Assembly: GCF_900142965.1 (NCBI RefSeq)
Contig: NZ_FRCQ01000018.1
Location: forward strand, 1-64,000
DNA: 64,000 bases
Direction of reading: 5' to 3'
Source: Rhizobacter sp. OV335
GTDB taxonomy: Bacteria; Pseudomonadota; Gammaproteobacteria; Burkholderiales; Burkholderiaceae_C
How positions within the stretch are numbered: the first letter of the stretch is position 1; each line of letters opens with the position of its first letter. Both the position numbers and the translations under genes were made by a program. The notes under the pieces are model-generated. The model saw only the letters and a program-made list of their open reading frames with translations, did no database searches and was not told where the DNA came from. Positions 16,643 through 25,664 of the stretch are shown piece by piece.

Positions 16643-17575
16643 ATGAACCTGCCCGACCTCCGCTACCCGTCGATCGACGGCCTGCGCGCCTTCGAGTGCG
16701 CCGCCCGCCTCGGCAGCTTCGAGCGCGCGGCCGATGAACTGCATGTGACGGCGAGTGCGATCGGAAAGCGCATCGCGACGCTGGAAGAACTGCTCGGCAC
16801 GCCGCTGCTGGCGCGCTCGGCGCGGGCGCTGGTGCTGACGCCTGCCGGCAAGGAGTACCTGGCGCAGGTCGCGACGGCGCTCGGGCTGCTCGCCGCGGTG
16901 CCGCTGCACCAGCGCGCCGCGCAGCAGGTGCGGCGGCTGCGCATCACCGCGCCACCGACCTTCGCGCGCCAGGTGCTGGTGCCGCACCTGCAGCAGTTCA
17001 CCGAGGCGCATCCGCAAGTCGAGCTGGAGATCGTGCTGTCGATCCCCTTCCTCGACGTGGCGGGCAGCGAGGCGGACATCGAGGTGCGGCACCTCGACGA
17101 CACACCGGCCGACGCAGCGCCGCTGATGCAGGACGTCGTGATGGCGATGGCCGCGCCCGCGCTGATCGCCCGGCTGGCGCCGTTGCGCACGCCGGCCGAC
17201 CTGGCCGAGGCGCCGCTGCTGCGCACGCCGATCGAACCGTGGACGCCGTGGTTCCGCGCCGCGGGCCTGGACTGGGGCGAGCCGATCCACGGCACGAAGC
17301 TGGTCGACCTGGGGCTGACGCTGGAGGCGGCGGTCAGCGGCCAGGGCGTCGTGCTGGCACGGCCGAGCCTGGCGCGGCCCTGGTTGGCGAGCGGTGCGCT
17401 GCGACCGCTGTTCGCGCTGGCCACGACGCCGACGCGGCAATACCGGCTGCTGCCGCATGCAGCCGAAGGCGCGGCGCCGGCCTTTGCGCAGTGGCTGCGC
17501 GAGACCTGCGGTGCGGTGGCGAGCGAAGCGTTGGCCGAAGCGAGAGCGTTGGTTGCGGCGCAGGTTTCGGGTTAG
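16643..17575 (+). CDS. LysR-family transcriptional regulator (GcvA-like)
   Basis: This 310-residue regulator has an N-terminal winged helix (about 8-66, 'FERAADELHVTASAIGKRI') and a LysR substrate-binding domain (about 95-300). The ATG at 16643 fits the usual family start ('RYPSIDGLRAFECAAR') better than the longer frame. The gene is followed 73 nt downstream, in the same direction, by an FMN-dependent 2-hydroxyacid oxidase, which may be its target. It is divergent from the PspA operon. The inducer is unknown. Confidence 0.88.
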   Translation: MNLPDLRYPSIDGLRAFECAARLGSFERAADELHVTASAIGKRIATLEELLGTPLLARSARALVLTPAGKEYLAQVATALGLLAAVPLHQRAAQQVRRLRITAPPTFARQVLVPHLQQFTEAHPQVELEIVLSIPFLDVAGSEADIEVRHLDDTPADAAPLMQDVVMAMAAPALIARLAPLRTPADLAEAPLLRTPIEPWTPWFRAAGLDWGEPIHGTKLVDLGLTLEAAVSGQGVVLARPSLARPWLASGALRPLFALATTPTRQYRLLPHAAEGAAPAFAQWLRETCGAVASEALAEARALVAAQVSG

Positions 17576-17648
17576 TCCGGAAGATCTTTCCGGCATCCAA
17601 GGCCAGCCCGGCGGCTAGCATCTCCGGTTGCCCCGAACCGGAGACCCC

Positions 17649-18785
17649 ATGCCCGTCATCACCTGCATCGAAGACCTTCGCGTGCTCGCCGAGAAACGCG
17701 TGCCGCGCATGTTCTACGACTACGCCGACTCCGGCTCGTACACCGAGGGCACCTACCGCGCCAACCAGAGCGAGTTCCAGAAGATCAAGCTGCGCCAGCG
17801 CGTGGCCGTCAACCTGGCGAACCGCTCGCTGCGCACGCAGATGATCGGCGTCGACGTGGCGATGCCGGTGGCGCTGGCGCCGATCGGCATGTGCGGCATG
17901 CAGCATGCCGACGGCGAGATTCACGCCGCGCGCGCGGCCGAGAAGTTCGGCGTGCCGTTCACGCTGTCGACGATGAGCATCGCGTCGATCGAGGACGTGG
18001 CCGCCAACACCAAGGCGCCGTTCTGGTTCCAGCTCTACGTGATGAAGGACAGGGATTTTGTCGAGCGGCTGATCGACCGCGCCAAGGCCGCGAAGTGCGG
18101 CGCGCTGGTGCTGACGCTGGACCTGCAGATCCTCGGGCAGCGGCACAAGGACTTGAAGAACGGCCTGTCGGCCCCGCCGAAGCCGACCATCGCGAACCTG
18201 ATCAACCTGGCGACCAAGCCGCGCTGGTGCATGGCGATGCTGTGCACGCAGCGGCGCACGTTCGGCAACATCGTCGGGCATGTGAAGGGCGTGGCCGACA
18301 TGTCCTCGCTGGGCTCGTGGACGGCCGACCAGTTCGACCCGGCGCTGAGCTGGGCCGACGTCGAATGGATCAAGAAGCGCTGGGGCGGCAAGCTGATCCT
18401 GAAGGGCATCCTGGATGCGGAAGACGCCCGCCTCGCAGCCGACACCGGCGCGGATGCGCTGATCGTGTCGAACCACGGCGGGCGGCAGCTCGATGGCGCC
18501 TTGTCGTCGATCGAAGCCCTCCCGGGCATCGTCGACGCGGTGGGGTCACGCATCGAGGTCTGGCTGGACGGCGGGATCCGCTCAGGCCAGGACGTTCTCA
18601 AAGCGATGGCCCTGGGTGCCAAAGGCACGATGATCGGCCGCTCCTTCATCTACGGTCTCGGCGCGATGGGCGAGGCCGGGGTGACGAAGGCGCTTCAGGT
18701 CATCGCGAAGGAGCTGGACACGACGATGGCGTTTTGTGGGAAGACCGACATTCGCCATGTCGATCGCGCCGTGCTGAATCCGTGA
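17649..18785 (+). CDS. FMN-dependent alpha-hydroxy-acid oxidising protein (LldD-like)
   Basis: This 378-residue TIM-barrel flavoenzyme belongs to the L-lactate dehydrogenase/glycolate oxidase family. 'FYDYADSGSYTE' at the N-terminus, 'LTLDLQILGQRHKD', catalytic His276 in 'SNHGGRQLDG' and the phosphate-binding 'LDGGIRSG' are present. Family enzymes oxidise L-2-hydroxyacids and pass electrons to quinones or oxygen. The length fits LldD, but no lactate permease is adjacent, so the substrate is left open. It starts at ATG 17649, following 'GGAGACCCC'. Confidence 0.9.
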   Translation: MPVITCIEDLRVLAEKRVPRMFYDYADSGSYTEGTYRANQSEFQKIKLRQRVAVNLANRSLRTQMIGVDVAMPVALAPIGMCGMQHADGEIHAARAAEKFGVPFTLSTMSIASIEDVAANTKAPFWFQLYVMKDRDFVERLIDRAKAAKCGALVLTLDLQILGQRHKDLKNGLSAPPKPTIANLINLATKPRWCMAMLCTQRRTFGNIVGHVKGVADMSSLGSWTADQFDPALSWADVEWIKKRWGGKLILKGILDAEDARLAADTGADALIVSNHGGRQLDGALSSIEALPGIVDAVGSRIEVWLDGGIRSGQDVLKAMALGAKGTMIGRSFIYGLGAMGEAGVTKALQVIAKELDTTMAFCGKTDIRHVDRAVLNP

Positions 18786-18789
18786 GGGG

Positions 18790-19692
18790 TCAGGCCGATG
18801 CGCCCGGCACCGCGACCAGAAACTCCTCCAACGCCGCCACCGCGTGCCGCACCTTCGCCGGCTGACCATCGCGTTGCGGCGTCACGGCCCACACCGGAAT
18901 TCCCGGCATCTGCCAGTCGGGCATCAGCTGCACCAAGCGCCCCGCGCGCAGGTCCTCATCCACATCCGCCCGCGTCAGCAGCGCGACCCCCAGCCCGGCC
19001 AGGCACATCTGCTGCAGGCTCAACTGGTTGTTGCTGGTGATGCGCGCCTCCAGCCGCAGCGATTCGTGCTCGCCCTCGGCGCGCCGCATCTCGAACGCCA
19101 GTACCGTGCCGTCGCGTGACAGCACGATCCACTGGTGCGCCAGCAATTCCTTCGGTGCCTGCGGCGTGCCGTGGCGGTGCAGGTAGGCCGGTGCGGCGCA
19201 CAGGATCCACGAGAAGCTGCACAGCCGCCGCGCGACGTGCGTCGAATCGGGCATGCGCCCGGCGCGCAACGCGAGGTCGATGCGCGCGTCGATCAAATCG
19301 ATCATCGCGTCGTCCACCAGCAGCCGCAGCGTCAGCGCCGGGTGGCCGGCCAGCAGCGGCGCCAGCGCCGGCGCGATGTAGCGTGCAAAGCCCACCGGCG
19401 CCGAGATCCGCAGCTCGCCCGTCGGCGCATCGTGCGCCAGCGTCAACTGCCGGCGCGCCTGCTCGGCGGCGTCCACCATCGCGCGGCAGTGCTCGGCGAA
19501 GCGCGCACCGGCATCGGTCAGCGTCAGCTTGCGCGTCGAGCGGTGCAGCAGCGTCACACCGCTGCCCTGCTCCAGCGCACGCATCTGCTGGCTCACCGCC
19601 GAGGTGCTCATGCCCTGCGCCCGTGCGGCGCCGCTCATCGAGCCGTGGCGCACCACCTCGGCAAACAAGGCCATGCGGCGAAGGTCATCCAT
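18790..19692 (-). CDS. LysR-family transcriptional regulator
   Basis: This 300-residue protein carries the winged helix at 1-60 ('SMSGAARAQGMSTSAVSQQM') and a substrate-binding domain similar to the CrgA/AaeR branch ('PTGELRISAPVGFARYIAPALA'). It is divergent from a NAD(P)-binding oxidoreductase gene 105 nt away, the classic arrangement for a LysR protein and its target. It converges with the hydroxyacid oxidase gene with four bases between stops. Confidence 0.9.
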   Translation of the reverse strand: MDDLRRMALFAEVVRHGSMSGAARAQGMSTSAVSQQMRALEQGSGVTLLHRSTRKLTLTDAGARFAEHCRAMVDAAEQARRQLTLAHDAPTGELRISAPVGFARYIAPALAPLLAGHPALTLRLLVDDAMIDLIDARIDLALRAGRMPDSTHVARRLCSFSWILCAAPAYLHRHGTPQAPKELLAHQWIVLSRDGTVLAFEMRRAEGEHESLRLEARITSNNQLSLQQMCLAGLGVALLTRADVDEDLRAGRLVQLMPDWQMPGIPVWAVTPQRDGQPAKVRHAVAALEEFLVAVPGASA

Positions 19693-19797
19693 GGTCGTGA
19701 AGCACAGCTAAAGAATGTTGTTCGAAATGAGCGACTGGCGCGCCCATTGTGAAGCCGGGATCATCCCATCATCGACAACCACTCCCAGGAACACGCC

Positions 19798-20439
19798 ATG
19801 AAGATCGCCCTGATCGGTGCCACCGGCTTCGTCGGCACCGAGGTGCTGAAAGAACTGCTGTCGCGCGGCCACCAGGTGACCGCGCTGGCACGCACGCCGT
19901 CCAAGCTGCCCGCGCAGCTCGGCCTCAAGGTCGTGAAGGCCGACGCGCTCGACGCCGCCCAGGTGGCCGCCGCAGTCGAAGGCCATGACGCCGTGATCGA
20001 TTCGTACAACCCGGGCTGGAGCGAGCCGCGCATCCATGACATGTTCCTGGAGGGCACGCGCGCCATCGTCGACGGCGTCAAACGCTCGGGCGTCAAGCGC
20101 GTGCTGATCGTCGGCGGCGCCGGCAGCCTGTTCGTCGCGCCCGGCGTGCAGCTGGTCGACACGCCGCACTTCCCGGCCGAATACAAGCAGGGCGCACTGG
20201 CCGCCCGCGAAGCGCTGAACCAGATCCGCAACGAGAGCGCGCTGGACTGGACCTTCCTGTCGCCCGCCGCATTGCTCGCGCCAGGCCCGCGCACCGGCAA
20301 ATTCCGCATCGGTACCGAGGAGTTGCTGATGGATGGCGACAAGCCGGCCGGCCTGTCGGTGGCCGACCTCGCGGTCGCGATCGTCGACGAGATCGAGACG
20401 CCGAAACACATCCGCAAGCGCTTCACAGCCGCTTACTGA
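19798..20439 (+). CDS. NAD(P)-binding SDR-like protein (YwnB/NmrA type)
   Basis: This 213-residue Rossmann-fold protein has an N-terminal 'GATGFVGTEV' nucleotide-binding motif and the short atypical-SDR layout. 'VLIVGGAGSLFVAPG' and 'FLSPAALLAPG' are typical of NAD(P)H-binding proteins annotated as epimerases or quinone-type reductases. No classical YxxxK catalytic pair is obvious. It probably senses or reduces a small electrophile under control of the divergent LysR regulator; the substrate is unknown. Confidence 0.82.
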   Translation: MKIALIGATGFVGTEVLKELLSRGHQVTALARTPSKLPAQLGLKVVKADALDAAQVAAAVEGHDAVIDSYNPGWSEPRIHDMFLEGTRAIVDGVKRSGVKRVLIVGGAGSLFVAPGVQLVDTPHFPAEYKQGALAAREALNQIRNESALDWTFLSPAALLAPGPRTGKFRIGTEELLMDGDKPAGLSVADLAVAIVDEIETPKHIRKRFTAAY

Positions 20440-20515
20440 TTCCCTGGGTTTGCGGGGGTCGGCTCGGGCGCTCGTTCTGGAGACAATCCCGCCACAAACA
20501 CAGGAGGGGTTTCAC

Positions 20516-21760
20516 GTGTCCGATGTCTTGCGCGCTGATCTGGCGAGCCGCCGCTTCGTCTTGAAGGGTCTGAGTTCCGCCGTGCTGCTGGCCCTGGCGG
20601 CCTGCGGCGGGGGTGGCGGCGACAGCAGCCCCGCTCCGGCCCCCGTCGGCGGCACGCCGCCCGCCCCCGTGCCGCCGGCCCCGGTCCCACCCGCGCCACC
20701 GGCGCCCGGCCTGCCGCCGCTGTCGGCCGCGCTGCCCCGCCTGCGCGGCACCAGCATCTTCCCGGACCAGGGCTGGACCGACCCCACCGCCAGCCATTGG
20801 CAGAACGTGCCCGAGCTGCCGACCGCCGGCGCCAACGTGGCACGGTTGTTCATCCAGCCGTTCGACTTCAAGACCGGCGCCGCGCTGCTGCCCGGCCAGC
20901 CGCTGGCCGCGCGCCTGCAGGCCTCGGTCGCGCAATGGGGCACGCTGATCGACTGGTGCCTGTCGAAGCGCATGCATGTGGTGCTGGCGGCCACGCTCGA
21001 CGTCAACTGGCCGAGCCGCGGCGTGTGGCCCGACGACGGCCGCGCGCTGTGGTCCGACCCGTCGGCGCAGTCCGAGTTCGTCGAGGCCTGGGGCGAGCTG
21101 GCGCAGCAGTACCTCGGCGTGCAAGGCATCGTGTTCGACCTGCTGAACGAGCCGCAGGGGCGCACCGCTGGTGAGATCGACAACAACCACGCGGCGGCCA
21201 AGGACGCGTGGAACCTGCTGCACCAGCTCGCGCTGGCGCAGATCCGGCACGTGGATGCCGACCGCTGGGTGATCGTGCAGCCGGTGTGGGGCGACCAGAA
21301 GAACTTCGCCGACCTGCAACCCAATGGCGACGCGAAGACGGTCTACAGCTTCCACCACTACGGCCCGCATTACTTCACGCACCAGGGCGAAGGCGGCTTC
21401 CCGGCGGCAGGAACGGTGGGCTACCCAGGCGTCACCCGCGACAACGACTCCACCGCGCCGCAGCTGTGGAACAAGGCGGCGCTGGCCATCGACATGCAGC
21501 CGGCACTCGACTACGCCGCCACGCACTCGGTGCGGATGATGCTGGGCGAGGTCGGCTGCACTCGCGCGGCGCCGTCGGCCGACCGCGGGCGCTGGGTGGC
21601 CGACGCGATGTCGCTGGCCGAGGCGGCCGGGCTGGACATCGTCTACTACCAGTACGACGGCTGGGGCGTGCCGGGCGATTTCGCGGCCGGCTGGGCGTTC
21701 GAGAACTCGTCGGTCACCGACACGGTGCTGGCCTCGTTCGCGTTGAACAAGACGGCCTGA
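20516..21760 (+). CDS. Tat-exported lipoprotein glycoside hydrolase family 5 (cellulase-like)
   Basis: This 414-residue protein starts at GTG 20516, where AGGAGG is eight bases upstream. The N-terminus combines a twin-arginine motif 'SRRFVLK' (11-17) with a lipobox ending at Cys30 ('LALAAC'), followed by a Pro-rich linker to about residue 75. The GH5 barrel has acid/base E212 in 'LLNEPQG' and nucleophile E345 in 'LGEVGC'. GH5 enzymes cut beta-1,4-linked glucans or mannans. As a surface lipoprotein it probably acts in the periplasm or at the outer membrane. Confidence 0.86.
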   Translation: MSDVLRADLASRRFVLKGLSSAVLLALAACGGGGGDSSPAPAPVGGTPPAPVPPAPVPPAPPAPGLPPLSAALPRLRGTSIFPDQGWTDPTASHWQNVPELPTAGANVARLFIQPFDFKTGAALLPGQPLAARLQASVAQWGTLIDWCLSKRMHVVLAATLDVNWPSRGVWPDDGRALWSDPSAQSEFVEAWGELAQQYLGVQGIVFDLLNEPQGRTAGEIDNNHAAAKDAWNLLHQLALAQIRHVDADRWVIVQPVWGDQKNFADLQPNGDAKTVYSFHHYGPHYFTHQGEGGFPAAGTVGYPGVTRDNDSTAPQLWNKAALAIDMQPALDYAATHSVRMMLGEVGCTRAAPSADRGRWVADAMSLAEAAGLDIVYYQYDGWGVPGDFAAGWAFENSSVTDTVLASFALNKTA

Positions 21761-21794
21761 CTGGCTACAGTCGTTGATTCAGCGGGACCCCACC

Positions 21795-22061
21795 ATGACG
21801 CTCGACCAATTGCACGCCGTGAAGCAGTGGCATGTCGGCCACCGCGAGCTGCAGCCGGTCGAGTACCACGCCTGGGATGCCGTGCTGACGCTCTGGGTGA
21901 TGGGCTGGATGGGGCTGCCGGCCTCGCTGCTGCTGCGCCAGCCGGTCGCGGTCGGCGCGTGCATGCTGCTGTTCTTCGTGCCCGGGCGCTATGTGGCGCT
22001 GCGGCGCTGGCTGCACCGGGCCCGGCGGCTGCGTTGCGACTGGCTGACCTCGCTGCGCTGA
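21795..22061 (+). CDS. Small hypothetical protein with one or two membrane helices
   Basis: This 88-residue protein has a hydrophilic N-terminus rich in His and Trp, hydrophobic stretches at about 30-48 and 50-66, and an Arg-rich C-terminus ('RRWLHRARRLRCDW') consistent with a cytoplasmic tail. No known family is recognised. The ATG at 21795 is preferred to a TTG at 21774. It lies 34 nt after the GH5 gene and could be co-transcribed. Confidence 0.6.
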   Translation: MTLDQLHAVKQWHVGHRELQPVEYHAWDAVLTLWVMGWMGLPASLLLRQPVAVGACMLLFFVPGRYVALRRWLHRARRLRCDWLTSLR

Positions 22062-22082
22062 GGAACGCTCACCGCCCCTCGG

Positions 22083-22907
22083 CTACGCGTCCTTGCGCAC
22101 CGCGACGACGTGTGCCTGGATCTGCCCGTCGACCGCACCCCGCCCGAAGCGCGCGGCCAGCGCCTCGGCGCAAGCCGCCGTCGCATCGGCCAAGTCGCCG
22201 GCGGACCGCGCCTCGATCTCGTTGCGCAACGGCGTGCCCTCGCAGTAGGCCCGTGCCACCGCCTGCGCCGACGCGGCCCGGCTGCGCGCGCGCAGCGTCT
22301 CGACATGCACCGTCTCGCGCCAGCCCCCGGCCTGCAAGTCGGCTTCGATCGCCGGGCGCTCGAAGTAGCCGTGCGGCGTGCGCGCCATGAAGCGCGGCGG
22401 GTCCTGCGGCCAGCGCACGGCCAGCGCCTGTGTCACCGTGTCGGCAAACTCGTTCTCCTCGATGCGGTCCCACACGTTGAACAGCAGCGTGCCGCCGCGC
22501 CGGAGCACGCGCCGCGCCTCGGCGAAGGCACGTGCCTTGTCCGGAAAGAACATCGCGCCGAACTGGCAGACGACGAGCTCGAAGCGCCCGTCCTCGAAGG
22601 GCAGCTGCAGCGCATCGGCCTGCTGCCACTGCACCGGCCGCGACGTGCCGACCGCGGCGGCGCGCGCCAGCATCGGTGGGTTCAGGTCGGTGGCCACCAG
22701 CGCCACCGCCTCGGGCAGGGCCGTCGCCAGCGCGCGCGTGACGACGCCGGTGCCTGCTGCCGTCTCCAGCACGCTGGCCGGCCCGATCTGCACCGCGCGG
22801 TGCGCCAGGTCGGCCGCATACGGCGCAAAGATCAACGGCACCAGCTGCGTGTCGTAGAGATCGGGAATCGAGCCGGCGAACACCGTGTCGGAACCAGGTC
22901 TGTTCAT
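22083..22907 (-). CDS. Class I SAM-dependent methyltransferase
   Basis: This 274-residue protein has a methyltransferase-11 fold: motif I 'VLETAAGTGVVTRAL', motif II 'VATDLNPPML', and 'FELVVCQFGAMFFPDK'. It overlaps the upstream persulfide dioxygenase by four bases, so it is the last gene of the sulfur operon. The acceptor is unknown; methylation of a thiol or sulfide would fit the context but is only inference. Confidence 0.85.
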   Translation of the reverse strand: MNRPGSDTVFAGSIPDLYDTQLVPLIFAPYAADLAHRAVQIGPASVLETAAGTGVVTRALATALPEAVALVATDLNPPMLARAAAVGTSRPVQWQQADALQLPFEDGRFELVVCQFGAMFFPDKARAFAEARRVLRRGGTLLFNVWDRIEENEFADTVTQALAVRWPQDPPRFMARTPHGYFERPAIEADLQAGGWRETVHVETLRARSRAASAQAVARAYCEGTPLRNEIEARSAGDLADATAACAEALAARFGRGAVDGQIQAHVVAVRKDA

Positions 22908-23995
22908 GGGCTTCTCCAGTGCGCTGCACCCTCCACCGGAAAGGCTTCGGCGTGCCAGCGCAGCATGCCACCAGCCAGGTTGGCCAGCTCATTGAAACCC
23001 GCTTTCTGCAGCAACACCAGCGCCTGCGCCGAGCGCGCGCCCGAGCGGCACACCGCCACCACCGGACGATCGCGCGCGATCTCGCCGCTGCGCGCCACCA
23101 GCTCGGGCAAGGGCACGAGCCGCGCACCGCGGATGTGGCCGAAGCCATCGCTGAACTCCGACGGCTCGCGCACGTCGATCACCTGCACGTCCCCGGCCGC
23201 CAGGCGCTCGGCCAGCGCCGTCGGCTGGATCTCCCACACACCGCCGAAGCTGAAGCTGAGCGGCGCCCAGGTCGGCTCCTGCGGCAGCGCGGCCTCGCTC
23301 TCGGGCCGCCCGCAGCGCAGGTTGGCCGGCACCGCGATCTGCATCAGCTTCGGGTGCGGCAGGCCCAGGTTCGTCATGTAGCCCTCGAAGTCTGCGAGGC
23401 TCGCGTCGCCGCCCAGGCGCGGGTTGTAGCGGCGCTCCTCGGCCACGCTGGTCACCGTGAGCCCGCGGTAGTCATGCGCCGGGTACAGCAGGCAGTCCGG
23501 CGACAGCGACAGGATCTGCTGCTGCACCGAGCGGTACAGCTGCCCCGCGCTGCCCTGCTGGAAATCGGTGCGGCCGCAGCCGCGGATCAGCAGCGCATCG
23601 CCGGTGAACGCCATGCGTTCGTCGTCCATCACATAGGTGAGGCAGCCGTCGGTGTGGCCAGGCGTGGCGCGCACCTGCAGGCAGCGCGTACCGAAGGCCA
23701 CTCGATCGCCATGCGCCAGCAACCGGTCGGCCTCATGCACACCGGCCGCCTGCGACAACAGGATGAGGCTGCCCAGGCGCTGCTTCAGCAGCCACGCGCC
23801 GGTGACGTGGTCGGCATGCACATGCGTTTCGAGCGTCGCGATCAGCCGCAGGCCCAGTTCGCGCAGCAGGGCGGCATCGCGGCGCACATGCTCGTAGACC
23901 GGGTCGATCAGCACCGCCTCGCCCGTCACCGCATCGCCGAGCAGGTAGGTGTAGGTGGACGACGGCGCGTCGAAGAGTTGGCGAAAGACCAGCAT
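22904..23995 (-). CDS. Persulfide dioxygenase (ETHE1-like MBL) fused to rhodanese
   Basis: This 363-residue cytoplasmic fusion has an N-terminal metallo-beta-lactamase domain (1 to about 235) carrying 'THVHADH' (H58, H60, D62, H63) and 'GHTDG', typical of iron-dependent persulfide dioxygenases that turn glutathione persulfide into sulfite. A rhodanese domain follows (about 260-355) with active Cys316 in 'VCRSGARS', able to combine sulfite with persulfide to form thiosulfate. The start at 23995 follows GGAG. It forms an operon with two YeeE/YedE membrane proteins and a methyltransferase. Confidence 0.92.
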   Translation of the reverse strand: MLVFRQLFDAPSSTYTYLLGDAVTGEAVLIDPVYEHVRRDAALLRELGLRLIATLETHVHADHVTGAWLLKQRLGSLILLSQAAGVHEADRLLAHGDRVAFGTRCLQVRATPGHTDGCLTYVMDDERMAFTGDALLIRGCGRTDFQQGSAGQLYRSVQQQILSLSPDCLLYPAHDYRGLTVTSVAEERRYNPRLGGDASLADFEGYMTNLGLPHPKLMQIAVPANLRCGRPESEAALPQEPTWAPLSFSFGGVWEIQPTALAERLAAGDVQVIDVREPSEFSDGFGHIRGARLVPLPELVARSGEIARDRPVVAVCRSGARSAQALVLLQKAGFNELANLAGGMLRWHAEAFPVEGAAHWRSP

Positions 23996-24006
23996 GGCGG
24001 CTCCTC

Positions 24007-24420
24007 TCAGCGGGCGGCGAGCCAGCGGTCGTGGATCGCCATGCCGGCCAGCATCGCCGCGACGAACACCGCCGCCGGCCACCAGCCGCGGGCCAGCGCC
24101 ACCAGCGCCGGCCCCGGACAGAAGCCGCCGATGCCCCAGCCGATGCCGAACAGCACGCCGCCGCCGATCAGCCGTGCATCGATGCGGGTGCTGCCCGGGA
24201 TGTCCATCGCCGCGCCGGACCAGGCCGTGCGGCGGCGCCGCGCGATCGCGAAGGCCGGCAGCCCGACCGCGATCGCGCCGGCCATCACCAGCGCGAGGCT
24301 CGGGTTCCACGCACCGGCGAGGTCGAGAAACCCCTTGACCTTGGCCGGATCGGTCATGCCGCCGGCGATCAACCCGAGGCCGAAGACCAGGCCGCCCAGC
24401 AACGCGATGAAGGATCCCAT
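24007..24420 (-). CDS. YeeE/YedE-type half transporter (DUF6691)
   Basis: This 137-residue integral membrane protein has four or so helices with Gly-rich packing motifs ('LLGGLVFGLGLIAGGM', 'GIGWGIGGFCPGPAL'). The cysteine in 'GFCPGPAL' is conserved in the family that moves thiosulfate or other sulfur species. It is a half protein that pairs with the preceding gene to rebuild the full TsuA/YeeE length. Its stop lies 11 bases before the persulfide dioxygenase start. Confidence 0.88.
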   Translation of the reverse strand: MGSFIALLGGLVFGLGLIAGGMTDPAKVKGFLDLAGAWNPSLALVMAGAIAVGLPAFAIARRRRTAWSGAAMDIPGSTRIDARLIGGGVLFGIGWGIGGFCPGPALVALARGWWPAAVFVAAMLAGMAIHDRWLAAR

Positions 24421-24431
24421 CGGCGCCGCCT

Positions 24432-24875
24432 TCAGAAGAGGTGCCGCAGCACGAACACGGTGGCGAAGCCGGCGCCCATGAAGGCCAGCACGTTCACCAG
24501 CGAGCGCAGCGACAGGCGGCTCAACCCGCACACGCCGTGCCCGCTGGTGCAGCCGTTGCCCAGGCGCACGCCGATGCCCACCAGCAGGCCGGCCGCGATC
24601 AACGCGCCGGGCCCGACATCGACCGAGACGGCCGGCCACGGCGCCCACAGCCGCCAGGCCCAGGGCGCGAGGAGCAGGCCGCCGATGAAGGCCAGCGAGC
24701 CGCGATGCGCCTTCAGCGGCGCACGCGCCAGCAGCGCCCGCCACGGCGCCCCGACGATGCCGGCAATGCCGGCGATGCGGCCGTTGCCGAGCAGGTAAAG
24801 GGCAGTCGCCAGCCCGATGCCCAGGCCGCCGGCCAGCGAGGCCCACGGGGTGAAGCTGTTCCAGTCGATGCTCAT
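24432..24875 (-). CDS. YeeE/YedE-type half transporter
   Basis: This 147-residue membrane protein is the N-terminal half of a YeeE/YedE transporter, with four helices and the signature 'GNGCTSGHGVCGLSRLS' (two conserved Cys). Family members take up thiosulfate or transfer sulfur across the inner membrane. It is the first gene of a four-gene sulfur operon, and its start lies 64 bases from a CRP/FNR-type palindrome. Confidence 0.9.
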   Translation of the reverse strand: MSIDWNSFTPWASLAGGLGIGLATALYLLGNGRIAGIAGIVGAPWRALLARAPLKAHRGSLAFIGGLLLAPWAWRLWAPWPAVSVDVGPGALIAAGLLVGIGVRLGNGCTSGHGVCGLSRLSLRSLVNVLAFMGAGFATVFVLRHLF

Positions 24876-24939
24876 GCGAGAACGCGGTGACGAGGCCGAA
24901 GCCGATCGGCGCAGTGTGGCGCAAGCGGCCGGCGGCCTC

Positions 24940-24955
24940 TGTGACCCAGGTCACA
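24940..24955. promoter_or_regulatory. CRP/FNR-family operator (TGTGA-N6-TCACA)
   Basis: A perfect palindrome, TGTGACC-CA-GGTCACA, identical to the core CRP consensus, lies between the Crp/Fnr-family gene and the first gene of the sulfur operon. The adjacent regulator is the likely ligand, which makes it a probable activator or repressor site for the operon. Confidence 0.8.
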
Positions 24956-24973
24956 CAGCCGGCGCGGCCACCC

Positions 24974-25639
24974 TCACAGCGAGACGAAGCGCGCCAGCGC
25001 CGCCGCGTCCAGCACCTCGATCTGCTCTCGCCCGAGCCGCAGCCAGCCCTGGTCCGCGAAGTTCTTCAGCAGCCGGCTGACGATCTCGCGCACGCTGCCC
25101 AGCTCGTCGGCCAGCGCCTGGTGCGTGGTGTGCAGCGGCGATTCGCGCGCCACCAGCAGCGCCGCCAGCCGCTGGTCGAGCTTCTGGAAAGCGACCGCCG
25201 ACACCAGGGCCATCAGGTCGGTGAGCCGCTGCGAGAAGTTGCTGAACACATGCTCGCGAAACGACTCCAGCTGCGCCATCAGGCGCTTGAACGCCGCCGG
25301 CGGCAGCACGACGAGCTCGATGTCGCATTCGGCCGTGCCGCGCGCGTGGTACGGCGCGTGGCCGAGCAGGCAGCTGCTGGTCAGGATGCAGCTGTCACCC
25401 GGCCGCACCTGGTACAAGTGCAACGCGCGCCCGTTGGGCGCCGCCTTGACGATGCGCACGCTGCCCGACAGCAGCAGCGGCAAGCCCCGGCACGGCTGGT
25501 TCTCGTCGAACATCAGGCTGCCGGCCGGCATGCGCAGCAGCGCGGCGTCGGTCAGCAGCTCCGCCAGCTGCGCGGCGGGCAACTCGCGCAGCATCGGGTA
25601 GCGCTGCAGCACCAGGGCCTGGGTCGCGGCATCGATCAT
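24974..25639 (-). CDS. Crp/Fnr-family transcriptional regulator
   Basis: This 221-residue regulator has a cyclic-nucleotide-binding-like beta roll (about 20-120), a long dimerisation helix, and a winged helix (about 165-215) with recognition helix 'SVREIVSRLLKNF'. The N-terminal FNR [4Fe-4S] cysteine cluster is absent, although Cys residues occur at 'QPCRG' and 'GDSCILTSSCLLG', which might sense sulfur or redox state. It lies just upstream of, and on the same strand as, the persulfide operon, with a TGTGA-N6-TCACA site in between. Confidence 0.9.
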   Translation of the reverse strand: MIDAATQALVLQRYPMLRELPAAQLAELLTDAALLRMPAGSLMFDENQPCRGLPLLLSGSVRIVKAAPNGRALHLYQVRPGDSCILTSSCLLGHAPYHARGTAECDIELVVLPPAAFKRLMAQLESFREHVFSNFSQRLTDLMALVSAVAFQKLDQRLAALLVARESPLHTTHQALADELGSVREIVSRLLKNFADQGWLRLGREQIEVLDAAALARFVSL

Positions 25640-25664
25640 CGCCCCGCCTTCGGCTGCACCCCGC

